Source of the DNA: Polytrichum commune
Lineage: Eukaryota > Streptophyta > Polytrichopsida > Polytrichales > Polytrichaceae
Direction: 5' to 3'
Assembly: GCA_950295325.1 (NCBI GenBank)
Contig: OX485804.1
Location: forward strand, 36,704,001 to 36,768,000
Length of the DNA: 64,000 nt
The notes beneath the pieces were generated by a model. It was not told the origin of the DNA, did not search any database, and saw nothing but the letters and a program-made list of their open reading frames with translations. Positions 45,776-57,518 of the stretch are shown one piece after another (positions within the stretch are counted from its first letter, which is position 1; the number at the start of each line of letters is the position of its first letter). A program made the translations under genes and the position numbers.

Positions 45776-48700
45776 GCAATGTGATGCAAAAACAAATCTA
45801 TTATGTTGATGTTGTCCAACTTCTATTAAGGTGGATGGAACTTAATTTGGACACTTATATTTGAGCGGTGTGTGGTTAGGTGTGGCTCCGAGAACAAATA
45901 CTTACATATATGTGTTAATAAGTTATTGGAGTTCAAGCTCAAAATATGATAACGATTCTAGGTTCGTTAATCAACATAAAGCATGGCTTGGGGGGCAGTA
46001 TGATCGTTCAATGAGCATGAGAATATTCACTTTGGTAATAAATTACATATTTATGTGAGCTTCAAAATCATGAGGAGAAATGATTGTGGCCTCAATCAGC
46101 ATTTGCTAACCAGCTTGTACTAATTGTGTGTTTCATATCCTTTGAGAAGTGGGTTAGTCCCAAAAACTTAGCCCGTTTAAGTTCAATCGACCTTAAGGTA
46201 GACGTGTGTTATATGGATACGTTTCTCTCTACATCCACTTCACATAGGATATGAAACATGCAATTACTGTGAGATGATTGGCAAATCCAAAGCGTGCTCA
46301 TAGCATGTTGCCTTATACTTTTTTATAGCCCGTACGAATGTCTTATTTGTTATCAAAGTGAAGATCTTTGTGTTTGTTAAGTGGTCATATAGCTTGAAAT
46401 CCCCAATCATGTTGACTATTTAGCTCTATAACTTTGGCATATTTTGAGTATGTAATATAGTATTTTTTAAACGCATGTCCTTGTGGTGTCCGTTCTTGCA
46501 TCTACACCTGACCACATAACACTCAAATATAGGTGTCAGATTTATTGTTGTGTTCGATTTAGGCACGTCTACTTTGAGGTACAATTTTCAGAGCACTACG
46601 GTCCCTTCCTTAACCTGGACAAATTGTCTACTAATTCAATTGGATTAGCAATTACGTTATGAGGAGAATAACATCACGCTCACGTGACCTAAAACATATT
46701 TGATTTCTATAGAAATGTTTGAAGTCAAAAACTGCAGTTGACCTTTCTTTATCACAAAGGCATGTGCAAGGTAGAATCAGATCTTGTAGTTGGGACCTTC
46801 GTAACAATCATGTGCACCCAAGTTGTGCACAAAGCAATACCCCTCACCACACCCACTTATACATCGTGTCATCAACACATGTCTACCCAATCTTGTAGAT
46901 GTAATAATGGTGAGTCACATATGCATGCATTTGCTCAAGATGCACAATGCAACGAAGTTGCACGGAATTCAATATGCTTATATATATATATATAGCTAAT
47001 TGGATGAGAAGGATTTTATGTGATTCTAGTAGAAATCAATTTATTTAAATGATCGATTCAAGCACTTGCTTTGCACTAGTCCATATGGCATAAAAGACTT
47101 CAAGCCCATCATAAATTTGGTCCACAACCACTCAAGCCGAACAATTTAGAGCCGCATCATGACATGAACTAAAGTCTATACCAACTTGCCTATGTTGGAT
47201 CGTAGAAAACACGGTGGCTAGTAATGAAGTCCCTTTTAACCCATCACAAATTATAACAAGACCAAAATAAATGTATGGGGCAACAAATTGATTAATGGAT
47301 GGTAGCCGCCTGTACATGGGCCCAAAATAAGTGTTGGGAGTGAGTCATGTAATGAAAATAGGCACTTCTACCTTATGAGAGAATTGTGCAATTTCAAGCA
47401 AGTGGCCAACATGAGTTGGTCTCACAATTTCCAACACTAAATTAACATGTAAAAACGATCATATAATCAAGGCTTATTCAACCCACTTCTCATTCTATTT
47501 CACCCTGTAACTATGAAATGTAGGAAAACTATTACAATTTGCAACCCTAAGTTTGACATGCATCGACGTAGTACTATACTTTGGTAAATTGATGGAAAAC
47601 CATTCAATTTGTGCACTAACATAACCATATAACATACATGTCAAAAAGCTTGATACGAAACAATATTCACACACTCTACGAATTTAACAATTGGCCACTA
47701 AGGGATTTGAGACCGTGACCTTCAATGTGTTCGGTCCCTCCGTCCACCCACCACTCCCAACACAAAATCAAGGCAATGTTTATATCCCCGTAATCCTTCT
47801 TCTTGCTCGTTTTTAAAGAGATATTGCAATCACGGAAATCCCAATTTGCAAGTGCAATGAGTCATTTTTGAAAGAAGAACCACGTGGAATGATAATGCAC
47901 ACAAACACCACCACAAACATTCAAATATAAACTCAATATTATTTATGATACGGCTTTGAATAATGAGAGAGTATAATGTTGGTAGTTTAAATCAATGTAG
48001 ATTAAACCCGAAATTACTCAATGCCATAATTTTATTAGAGAATGACATTTTTCCTTTAAAGTTTCTCAAAGCCACTCATACTTTGTATATGTGGTACATA
48101 CTAGAATAATTGTTAAAGAATATATTCTCAAAAATATAATCTATCTATATACATGTGTGTGTGTGTATAAGTAACTCCATATAGATTATAATAATACACA
48201 CTAGTAGATTTCAATTTTGTGTTGAGCTTGGGGTGGGGGGGGGGGGGGTGTTAGATGAGGTCAATTTGGTGGATAAATGCACATGTACCATCGGGAGGGT
48301 TTGGTAAACTCAATAAATGACTACACAATTTACGGTATTGCATGGTTAGGTACTTGGATTTAAGAACATACACCATAAAGACATGTGTGTAAAAGAGATT
48401 GAGCCGCATTTTTAGATTCTATCAACTACTTTTCACTCCACAATCAATTCGATTTGGAGGTCCTGTGCATTCATTCAAGGACTAAATCAAGGAAGATTAA
48501 ATTTTCACTCCGGATTTTGTTAATGTCTCATCGTAGATTTGCTAATGCAACACAACTTTGGGACAAAATCATATCAATAGAAGATGAAGAAGAAAAACTA
48601 ACTGAATACATCTGCACACCTTACACATTAAAAAAAAACCACTAAAAAAACCACTAAAAATAAAAATAAAAATAAAAACTCACTCAAGTTTGCCATCCTA

Positions 48701-49288
48701 TGATTGACGGATTCCCTTTCCCTCTTCATGATAAACATTATTAAATATCATACGATGAGGTATAACTTGCCAACATGGCATAATTTTGATCGTCTCTTTG
48801 TGCGAAGTGAGGATGATATCAAGCTTTTGTGTGTGTGGGTGGGGGGGGGGGGGTTGTTGTCAACATATAAGAGAGTATTATATTATTGTCAAACGCAACT
48901 AAAGTTGAAATGCGGCCATCATTATATTTGTTCATTTTGAATATTTCACAAATGTTTTTATTTAATTTCATATCGCAACATTACATAAAACTCAAAATAG
49001 TTCAAGAGACTATGAAAGATTTAGGTAATGTTTCAACAATAAATTAAAAAAATCAAAATCAAAAATCAAAAATCAAGAACTTTGTTTGCATTGACATGTA
49101 TGTGAACCCATTCATCCAATATCATCCAAGGGGCTCCCTTGTTACAAAATGAGACTTAATTCCTATACGTTGGTTCTTGGGAGCGTAGGGTTGAGGGAAA
49201 GGAGGGGGGAGGGGGGGGGGGGGGCTTATATAATGAGAATGTATCATCGTGGAAATAATCAACACACAAAATACGACTAAAAGTGTGG
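45776..49288. other. No gene recognised; contains a repeated exon-like fragment and G tracts
   Basis: 46,010-46,180 matches the exon-like fragment at 27,080-27,270. G tracts of about 13-14 bases lie at 48,235-48,248, 48,841-48,853 and 49,211-49,224. The rest is AT-rich non-coding DNA. Confidence 0.45.
48235..49224 (+). repeat. Three long G tracts within 1 kb
   Basis: G runs of about 13-14 bases at 48,235, 48,841 and 49,211, all on the plus strand. Their flanks do not match the poly-G MITE family C body, so they cannot be assigned to it. Confidence 0.7.
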
Positions 49289-49360
49289 CACTACTAGAAA
49301 ACAACACGTCCCAAGTCAGTGAAAAATATTAAAAAACTTCTACAATGGTAGATTGAGGAA
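49289..49360 (+). mobile_element. CACTA-type terminus 1
   Basis: CACTACTAGAAAACAACACG is a typical CACTA/EnSpm terminal sequence. AACTTCTACAA follows about 45 bp inward and is also present at the terminus at 51,612. The other end of this element was not found in the window. Confidence 0.55.
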
Positions 49361-50109
49361 TTTTGTGGTGACTGAGGAAATGTTCCCTAGGTCACGTAAT
49401 TTGGTAGCTCATATGGGTTTGCTTACTCGAAGGCCAACTTTCCTAAACCACTAAAATGACTCTCATCAAAATCCCCTCATGGGTTCAAGAAATGTGTTGA
49501 AAACAATGCAAGTAATGTATCTAATATCATCAAGGGATATTGTTTTCCATGTGTGCTTTGATTTTGTGTGTAGGAATAATGAGGTCAAGTAGATAGTTTG
49601 GTGGATGTTTTGTGGATGGAGCCCCCAATATATGTTGTGACAATGAAGGGAGAGAGAGAGAGGGCAATCCAACTTCATGGGTCTAAGATGTGGGATGAGG
49701 GAATTACATTTGCGTGATTATGGTTAGTTGTAGCTTTGAAGAATCTATCATTAAAGTATATAAATTCAGTAGATTGATTTTTTTAAGTTAAGAGACGGTG
49801 TGAAGAGTGCATAACATTACTTAGCACCATGGGCCCTCGTAATAAAATAGTGGGATGTTGACAGTTCAGTTTCAATCTAAGTCTCCATGCAAACGTTTTT
49901 GGGCATTCCCTTGTTATTTTCAAGGGCCCACAAAACGAGAGTTGGACGTTGTGTAATGTTATATGGGGTGTCGGAGAAGGATGTGGCTTTAATGCACATG
50001 ATATCGGGTCGCATATGTGCCATGCACTTACAAATGGATAAATAGCATAAGCATAGAAGCAATCATAAGAACATGGTGTTTTCTAGGTGTTTGTTGCGAT
50101 GTTGCTCAC

Positions 50110-50612
50110 ATAGACAAGCATGTAGTCTCGGGGGGGGGGGGGTAGTCATTGGTTGGAGTAGCAGTATACGTGCGAACAAATGATAGGGTATTTTTAAAAC
50201 ATGGGGGCAAAAAATTATAAATGGACTTAAGAGTAATATAGGGTATCAAAAATGGCATTGGACATCTTTAAAGTACTATAGGGTATGGAATAATAGGTAA
50301 TTTGGAATTATAAGTAATGCAAGCCATTTTTCTATTAACCCAAAGTAGAAAATTACATAATGATAGCATGTGAATTTTTTTTGAAAGTAATACCCCCCCT
50401 ATAAAATAGTGGTTGTTCGCACCTATATCCTTAACTTTTTAACACACTGCCCCCCCCCCCCCCCCCCGAGCATGTAGTGCCCAGTAGTGGGGTGAGAGAG
50501 GAGTGTGTTGATTAGAGCATGTATTGCTTTATTGTATGCATAGACAAGCATGTAGTGCCGAGTATTGGGGTGGGAGAGGAGTATGATGACTAAAGCATGT
50601 ATTGCTTTTCTT
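50110..50612 (+). repeat. Tandem duplication interrupted by MITE C2
   Basis: The unit beginning AGACAAGCATGTAGT occurs at about 50,112 and about 50,541. Both continue with GTGCC-AGTA-TGGGGTG and GAGAGGAGT, then GCATGTATTGCTTT. The first unit is split by MITE C2 and the second is not, so the second is the empty site. Confidence 0.85.
50127..50470. mobile_element. MITE family C, copy 2: poly-G ends, 8-bp target duplication
   Basis: It starts CTCGGGGGGG and ends in a C run followed by GAG. The flanks are CATGTAGT at 50119-50126 and 50471-50478. By eye it differs from copy 1 at only a small number of positions, mainly in homopolymer length. It has no coding capacity. Confidence 0.92.
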
Positions 50613-51611
50613 GTAGCGGTAGGTGCAGAGATCATTAAAGTGTTTGTTTGTACATCATGCATAGTGGATGTAAACATGTGTCAATTTCATTACGGCAACA
50701 AAGGTTACAAAAAGGGGAGAGCTTGGAGTTTCAATTTTCAATTTTTGAGAATTATGCATGTATCTCCCATTAGGAATTATAATCGTTTGGGTGATTTGGA
50801 CATATAAAGTTTATGCGGAAGTCCCAAAAGATGTTGGCTACCTATTTAGAAACGTAGGGATATGTCCACATTGCAAACACACCATATAATAACATTATTC
50901 TCTATGGATATTACATCCAATGTTTTGGATGAAGCCATCATGTTGTGTGGATGTTGGTGGTCATTCTAACTAATATGGGATATAGTGGCCAATAAAATGG
51001 AATGGGATATGGATACAATGGTCACCAAATGAGTCATGCTCAACTAGTTTGTCAACTTCATGTGCTCATCCATATCAAACATCAAGAAATTGTTGTTTGC
51101 GGTTGAAACTCATGGCTTATAAATATTCAAAGATTTTACATTGAGTATTCTCTCTAGGCTCAGATTGTTTGTCAATTATTTTGGGCTTCAAGTCTATATC
51201 TAGAATTGTACTTACTACATCTAAGTTTTGGTGCCATAATAGCTAGTTTGCATTTGCACAAACAAATTAAACTCAAATACAACAAAGGTGCATTTGTCAT
51301 TCTTTTAATATACTTAATTTATGAATGTGTATGTGTTTTTAGTGTCATTTGGTGTGAAGTTGAATGTTTTTATGCGTGTCATTTTTATTTTGTAATTTGC
51401 AATTAACATGCCAAGAGACACCATGATAGTCATATTTTTTTTTTGAACTTGGTAACAAAAAATAATAATTATGGTGATATGATAGCTAGGATATTACAAC
51501 AACAACAACAACAACATAATATGAGAACCTCACCATCATCCACCATGTAACTAATTCAAAAAACATTGTCATATCCTCTCCATCACTCTTTACAATTGCC
51601 CATGCACATTT
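50613..51611. other. No gene recognised
   Basis: AT-rich non-coding DNA with an (AAC)n tract near 51,500-51,515. Confidence 0.45.
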
Positions 51612-51800
51612 CACTAGAACAAAACACGTCTTATACAACTGGATTTTTCAACTTCTACAAGTGAGAAAACCACGACTTTACTGCCATGGAAAATGACCAG
51701 TCGCTTCAGACAAGCAGTAAAGTATGGTCGTAGTCATGTTAGACATGACGTTCCCAATGGACACGTTCCCAATGGCAGTGAAGTTTGCTGCCATAGACCA
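51612..51800 (+). mobile_element. CACTA-type terminus 2, possible 3' end of the Plavaka-like element
   Basis: CACTAGAACAAAACACGTC resembles terminus 1. Inward come AACTTCTACAAGTGAG, repeated TTTACTGCCAT/CAGTAAAGT blocks and two ACGTTCCCAATGG copies, a subterminal repeat pattern like that of CACTA elements. It lies about 1 kb beyond the 3' end of the minus-strand Plavaka-like gene and faces it, so it could be that element's terminus. The opposite end is not in the window. Confidence 0.5.
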
Positions 51801-52641
51801 CCCATAATTAGCCTATTTCTTTTAATGATGTCAACAATTACCTCAGAAAACTCTCACTCTACAATCCCATGAACCTTCTCTCCGATCTTGTAACTCACCT
51901 TAAATATTCATTATTCGCATGTCACTTTTTTGTTTCTCCTCCATATCCACCATGTGTTCAATCCTTCCAATATATACATGGACGGACAAACATCAACCGG
52001 ATCATCCTCACCAAAAATTTGCCAAATGTAACTTCTTGCTTTAAGCATTGCACCCTCACTACACTCTCCCACTTTGGCTACTTTCTTAGCATTAGTCACA
52101 AATAACTATGTCTAGCATAAAAATGTTACCACCCTTGCAATTGTAACTATGATATTTATTTCAACCTTATATGTCATTTTTGCATAACCACAACTATCAC
52201 ATTCATCTCTTACGCAAAATAATACAATCACTTATATACAAGAGACATTAGTACATCTCAAATTTGCCTTCTATGAGTTGTTATATTGCGACAATCTATT
52301 CACAATCAGCCATTGTAAAGGCATTGTAAATTTTTTTTTTAAATGACTAAATATGTAATGTTTCAATAGAGAATATCTCAATGTTGTTACAATTGAAGTA
52401 TGCCACAATGTTGATCCAAATTGAACATGTTCAATGCGAATTTCGTACATGATTGTAATACTATGGTTGGAAATTGGTCTTGAAACAATGTCTTGACAAT
52501 GGTTTGTCAATGGCTGTTGATTCTTTGCCTTTACAATGCTCGATTGTTTCAATGTTGGAAAGTTCTACTGTTATTCAATATAGATACAATATTGTGTGAA
52601 TACAAAAAGAAAATACTCAGTCAAAAAGTATGAATTTTGTA
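51801..52641. other. Region between the CACTA-like end and the transposase gene
   Basis: No gene is seen. It is probably the 3' flank of the transposase gene within the same element. Confidence 0.35.
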
Positions 52642-55045
52642 TCAAAATTTGTATTTATTGAGAAAGAAATGCCCTACCTTAGAAAAGTTGGGTACTACAT
52701 GTATTGCACATAATATATTAGCAACTTCAAAAACAACATAGGCTGTAGGCAAAGATTGCCACACAAGCTCAGGACAACCAACTAGTCCAGAAAGGTGATT
52801 TGCAGGCACTTCCCTGTACATTCTAAGAAATACCAATTCTTTGCAAAGTTTTTCCCCATCTTCACTTATCACAATTACCTTTAAGAGAAGCCTTATCTGT
52901 CCATATGATGTCACTTCATCTTGGCCACTTGCTTCCATTTGAACGGCTACACTACTAAACCAAGGTCTGTGATGAAAGGAATGTACTGCTCTTGCGTACA
53001 TAGGCCAATCAGCAAAGCGATTAGAAGACCCTGATGGTATGGCTAAGGATGTAAAAATTCGGATGACCTGCATTAGAATCCATGCATTGGTTAATAATGT
53101 TTCTTGTAATATAATTACAAGAGTGAATCGACACACTACTTTCATTGATTATTCTATGAATATTACAGACATACAAACTATTAAAGGTTAAGTAAACAAG
53201 CCTATCATGATTTTACATTTACCTCATCTGAAACCAGCTTGTTATCCATTTTATATAGGTCAAATGCTCCAATAAATTGTTGACGTAACTCAGGCTGCTC
53301 CATCAAGATCCTTTGTGCACTTTTGGGTACAAAATTTAATTGTGTTGAGGCATAAGAAAATTGAAAATCTTCTTTCATCCAAGATAATTGCACGTTGACC
53401 CGATCTCCAGATAGTATATTGGCTCCTGTTGCAACAGCCTTAGACATAATATGTTAATAAGGTTAGTAGATTGTTTTTCCTCACCACCTTATAAAATCAT
53501 AAACCCATTTTAAAAATTCTAAAATAACCTCTAGATGGAAAGGAAGTTGAAGTATTCAGTTCATCAAGTGTAGGGAAGTTGAAGCATTCACCTCATCAAG
53601 TGCAGTGTATTTTTCAGCCTTGGTCTTTTCCTCATATCCATCCTTGTTCATTGATAGTTTTCGCAAAGTATTTAATCTGTAGTTGTGTTTTAAAATTTGA
53701 GATGTTGCATTCCTTTTGTTACTTGCTCTGTAACCCCTCTTCATTAGTGTAATATGAAGTTGTTCATATTGGTTAGTGCTATACTCCCACGGAAGTCCTG
53801 ATCTGCGTATACAATCTGAAAAATGTGACATAGCATGAATTTTGATTGTTTTGAAGCCTGATTTTTTCCACCTTCCCATAGCTTGTTTGAAAGTCATAAC
53901 AACCCTGGAATCAAAACAAACAATATTCATTAGTAAAAACTTATATACCAACACATATTTTATTGAAATATTACGAGACTTTTACACATATACATTGTTG
54001 TTGCACTAAACAAGTGAATTAATATTACCTATTCATGGTGTCATCCATGAGCTCCAATGAGTTGCTGGTGTGCTCAGGGCTTCGACTTGCCAACTTGTAC
54101 CATTTCAAAAACATTACAAAAGCCTTGATGACATTATCCTCAAAGAGATTGATAAGACAAAACACAATCACTTGTTCAAAACGCATACAATAATATCTTT
54201 GTAAGTGTTATAGAAATAATGCATACTAAAAAAATAACCAAGTAAGAAACAAAACTAATACATGTAGACCTTACCTGCATTACAGCCCGATGCTCAAAAG
54301 CAGCAAAGTTAGCGTTGGAGTTGAAGTAGCCTCCTTTATCAGTGCCTAGAACTCTGTAATGAGAGTACCTTGATTCTTTTTGTATTGTTGCCAAACGCTT
54401 GTCCAATTCAAAAATGGCCTTAGAAGTGCAGACTGCCCCTTCACTAGACATATCTCTCAAAATTGAAACCAAGGTTTTAAAAATTCCAATATCTGCTTGG
54501 TGGAGTACATCAACATTGATAGCTGCATATGGATTGCCAAGTTTAGTAGTTCCCCCATTGAAACCCCAGAGAGCACTCTGTAAGAATACACATACCAAGT
54601 AAACCATCAGTATGCATTAACCCCTTATTTGATGCTAACCCCTCAAGACATGACATTCCTTAATTCTTTATTTGATGTTATCAGGACATGATTTTGTTTT
54701 ATCATAATTTCATTTGTAGGCTATTAGTTTTCAACAATTAAGTTTTCAACAATACTGAACAATTAAGTATCTGAGATATTGAAGATGCTTAAAGTAAAAA
54801 CAAACTTACCGCAACAGGATGGAGTGACCACGCCTTAGACAAGTTATCAGAATCGTTTTTGGTGTTTGAATTTTTCCTTGCCTCCATCATTGTAAGATAT
54901 ATCTTCTCCATTTCTTCCTCTATACGCATTGAAAACCTCTTGTCAACATCGCTAAGATGGTCTTTTCCACACATACAAACGCTACAAGGTGATTGACACT
55001 TGTTGGTGTCGTAGGTACATGTAATACCAATTTTCTGGCCATAGC
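52642..55045 (-). CDS. Plavaka-like transposase gene, 5' exons missing, six exons visible
   Basis: Minus-strand exons are 55045-54810, 54577-54275, about 54180-54029, 53904-53592, 53438-53223 and 53067-52642, with GT-AG edges. All junctions keep phase by inspection except the second-to-third, which I could not resolve. Exon 1 has a Cys-rich C-S-V-C-M-C-G segment. Exon 2 has N-V-D-V-L-H-Q-A-D-I-G-I-F-K, matching the D-x-L-H-Q-x-x-x-G-x-F-K signature of Plavaka transposases. Exon 4 has R-R-S-G-L-P and E-Q-L-H-I-T-L-M-K, another family hallmark. Exon 6 has S-F-H-H-R-P-W-F-S and an A-R-L-L-like position (I-R-L-L-L-K). Plavaka is a cut-and-paste DNA transposase family best known in fungi. The N-terminal catalytic exons would lie upstream but the gypsy element begins there. 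No in-frame stop was seen in the listed exons. Confidence 0.7.
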
Positions 55046-55099
55046 CTGGTAGAAAGGAAGAAAAAACTTTTCTTTTGTGATAAAGTAACTAAAAAGATG

Positions 55100-55940
55100 G
55101 ATGAAAGTTAGTCTAGGATGAAAGCGGCAGGCTATAGGCCGAGGGAAGAAGTTTCAGGAGTTGCAACCGTCAGGAGCTCCGATCTTGATAAGCGGGCTAT
55201 CGCCAGAGAGAAGACACTTCTCGTTATATCTACTGAAGCCATAGCTGTAGAGAATCAGGCTATAGGCGATAGAGTTAGACTCAAGCATAGTTGTTTTTTT
55301 GAAGTAGGATCAGAGCTGGAACATCGCCGTCTGTGATAGAGGGATGTAGCTAAGTAAGATGTAATTAGTTTGAGGAAGTAAAGACAGTTGCATGGAAATG
55401 TTGAGTATGGCCATAATATGTATGTGATCATTATTGTTGAATCAGTGCACAAGTAGTTTGCACGAGTGAATGAAATTAGCACGACTTGAGTGGAAGGAGT
55501 TGAGTCAAGCATGAGGATCTGTGAGTGAAGAAGAGCGGCGACCAAAGAGTCTGTTGACAAATTAACGAAGTTGATATCGAAGTTGGAGACATATTGGAAA
55601 AAGGAGAGAGTGAAAGGTCGCAACCTGCATTGTGAAAGAAACCTGTTGGATTGAGATTGAGGAGTTATCTTAAGGTGGAAATCAGAGAGTGATTGGCAGT
55701 GAGAGAGAGGAACGAAGCATAAAGAGGGATGGACTATCGCCGAAGTAAAGATAAATGGAAATGGCCATAGTCTGTAGTTGGGATACAGCGAAGTGAGAGC
55801 ATCTGTAAGAACTTGAGCAAGAGTTGTCAGAACAGTAGGCATAGCCAAGGAGATCAGATTAAGGCTGAGATTACCGAGAAAGGAGAGCCGCAGTAGAAAC
55901 AAGAGAGTTACAGAGCCAACCAAGTTACTGAGAGATACAC

Positions 55941-55975
<35 letters not shown>

Positions 55976-56945
55976 TGCTGAGAGTGGCACAAGAGGAAGA
56001 ACCGAGAGCTGGTAGGCATGGGCACTGGGAGGTCTTATAACTGCCTATAGCCTGTGCGAGAGCGAGAGAGAGAATGAGGGAAAGAGAGTTGTCCGAGGTT
56101 ATCACTAAGAGGGAAGCAATGAGGGCACCAGAAGGTCCACTTAAGTAACCGAGGTTGTCATGATGATAAAGTAGTTCTGAGTTGAGAGACATTACCTCGA
56201 GAGACAAGAAGTTTAGAGGGATTATCGAAACATGATGAGAATCGGAGTGTCATGATGATGTCGAGTCGATAAATAATCCAATCCACAAAGAACGTGCTTT
56301 GACATGATTAGGAATGAGAAAGATATGGTTTGATGTGAGAGGAATTAGGCTAGCCGTTGTAATAGGTTGTGTTGGAACCTAATGGCTATAGCCTATGTGT
56401 TATGTGATTATGGAAGAAGGATGCAGGAATTCAAGCATGTCTTGTGTGTTGTGTGGGACAATGAAGAGCATGAGATAAGTGAATTTTTCATTATGAGTAA
56501 TAAATGATAAATGAGATAAAGTGAAGGAACAAATTCTTTGAGCAATACAATTTGAATTATGATTGATAGCATTAAATAATCAATTAACGAAGGAAGAAGA
56601 TACTAACCCCAATAGGATGAAAATCCATTGGAAGACTATCGCCAAGATCCGAAAAGACTATTGCCAAAGCCATTGAGCTTCACAACTGCAATAGGTCAAA
56701 AACGTAGAGTGATAGAAAATTACCCCAAAGATAGGACGGAATCACTCACGACTGAGGAAGCACAAAAGAACCATAAGAGGGGAGGAATGAAGAATTAAAG
56801 AAGGAATGGAATAAGAAAGAACCTAAGTTGTTATTATGAACCTTAATCCAAAGTGACATTAACCCTTATAGACACTATCTCAGTCTTCCTGGAGACATTG
56901 TTCCCTGGGTTTTGTTGTTTAGAGAGAAACCAAAAACTTACTACA
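55100..56945 (+). mobile_element. Probable 5' LTR of the Ty3/gypsy element (left edge uncertain)
   Basis: The non-coding stretch ends with ACTACA at 56,945, four bases before the primer binding site, as an LTR ending in CA would. The left edge could not be fixed: it lies after the polypyrimidine tract before exon 1 of the transposase gene (about 55,050-55,130). A (GA)n tract is at about 55,943-55,973. CTATCGCC/CTATAGGCC-like motifs recur through the region. The 3' LTR is outside the window, so the edges cannot be checked by self-comparison here. Confidence 0.6.
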
Positions 56946-56949
56946 TTTT

Positions 56950-56967
56950 TGGCGCCGCTGCCGGGGA
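56950..56967 (+). promoter_or_regulatory. Primer binding site, tRNA-Asp-like
   Basis: TGGCGCCGCTGCCGGGGA differs at one position from the sequence complementary to the 3' end of plant tRNA-Asp, used by Athila-type elements for minus-strand priming. It lies four bases after the presumed LTR end. Confidence 0.85.
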
Positions 56968-57034
56968 AGGCTGTGGTCGTCTTTTAAGGTTAAATTGGAA
57001 AGGGATAATTAACAAATGACCGGTGTCAATTACA

Positions 57035-57505
57035 ATGAATACACAAAACAAATGGAGACTTAGAGGGCATAGGATTAGGGATAAGGTGCAAGAGATTAGG
57101 AGTCACAACCCACGTCATTCACCTGTCGCTAGTCCTACAAATTACCCTAAGTCTCATCATGTTTGTCCAGTGTCCCAACCCATTATAAAAATTGATAACC
57201 GAATTTATGAACTTTTGAGTATCTTCACTGATAGACTCACTAGACTAGAACACTACGTGTATAACACGTCAGAGAGATTGAGGAGAAACCCGTATAGAGA
57301 GGATAATCTTCCCGGTGCTGAAACATTGTGGAGACATATTCAACAAGGGAAAGTACAAGAGTTTAGAGAAGGGGGTAGTGTGTCTACAAGCCAAACTAGG
57401 ATCCTAACGAAGACTCGTAGAGGATATTATAGAGAAGATCAAATAGAGTTACCGAGACTGCCTAGGACAATCGACATAACCCAGTGTCGATATTGCTCTA
57501 GTTAG
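57035..57505 (+). CDS. 5' ORF of the gypsy element (basic, unassigned)
   Basis: About 156 residues from the first ATG. It is rich in Arg, with repeated R-R and T-R-R-G-Y-Y motifs and a central region with heptad-like leucines (I-Y-E-L-L-S-I-F-T-D-R-L). No known domain is recognised. It lies just after the primer binding site, where gag normally begins, in a different frame from the next two ORFs. It may be the N-terminal part of gag separated by frameshifts, or a small accessory ORF. Confidence 0.4.
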   Translation: MNTQNKWRLRGHRIRDKVQEIRSHNPRHSPVASPTNYPKSHHVCPVSQPIIKIDNRIYELLSIFTDRLTRLEHYVYNTSERLRRNPYREDNLPGAETLWRHIQQGKVQEFREGGSVSTSQTRILTKTRRGYYREDQIELPRLPRTIDITQCRYCSS

Positions 57506-57518
57506 TCTTGAAGAATTA

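Noticed and set aside
55255-56025. 256-codon minus-strand open frame with Leu/Ser repeats
   Set aside because: It lies in the LTR region; the repeats come from a (GA)n tract read as Leu-Ser, and no conserved domain is present.
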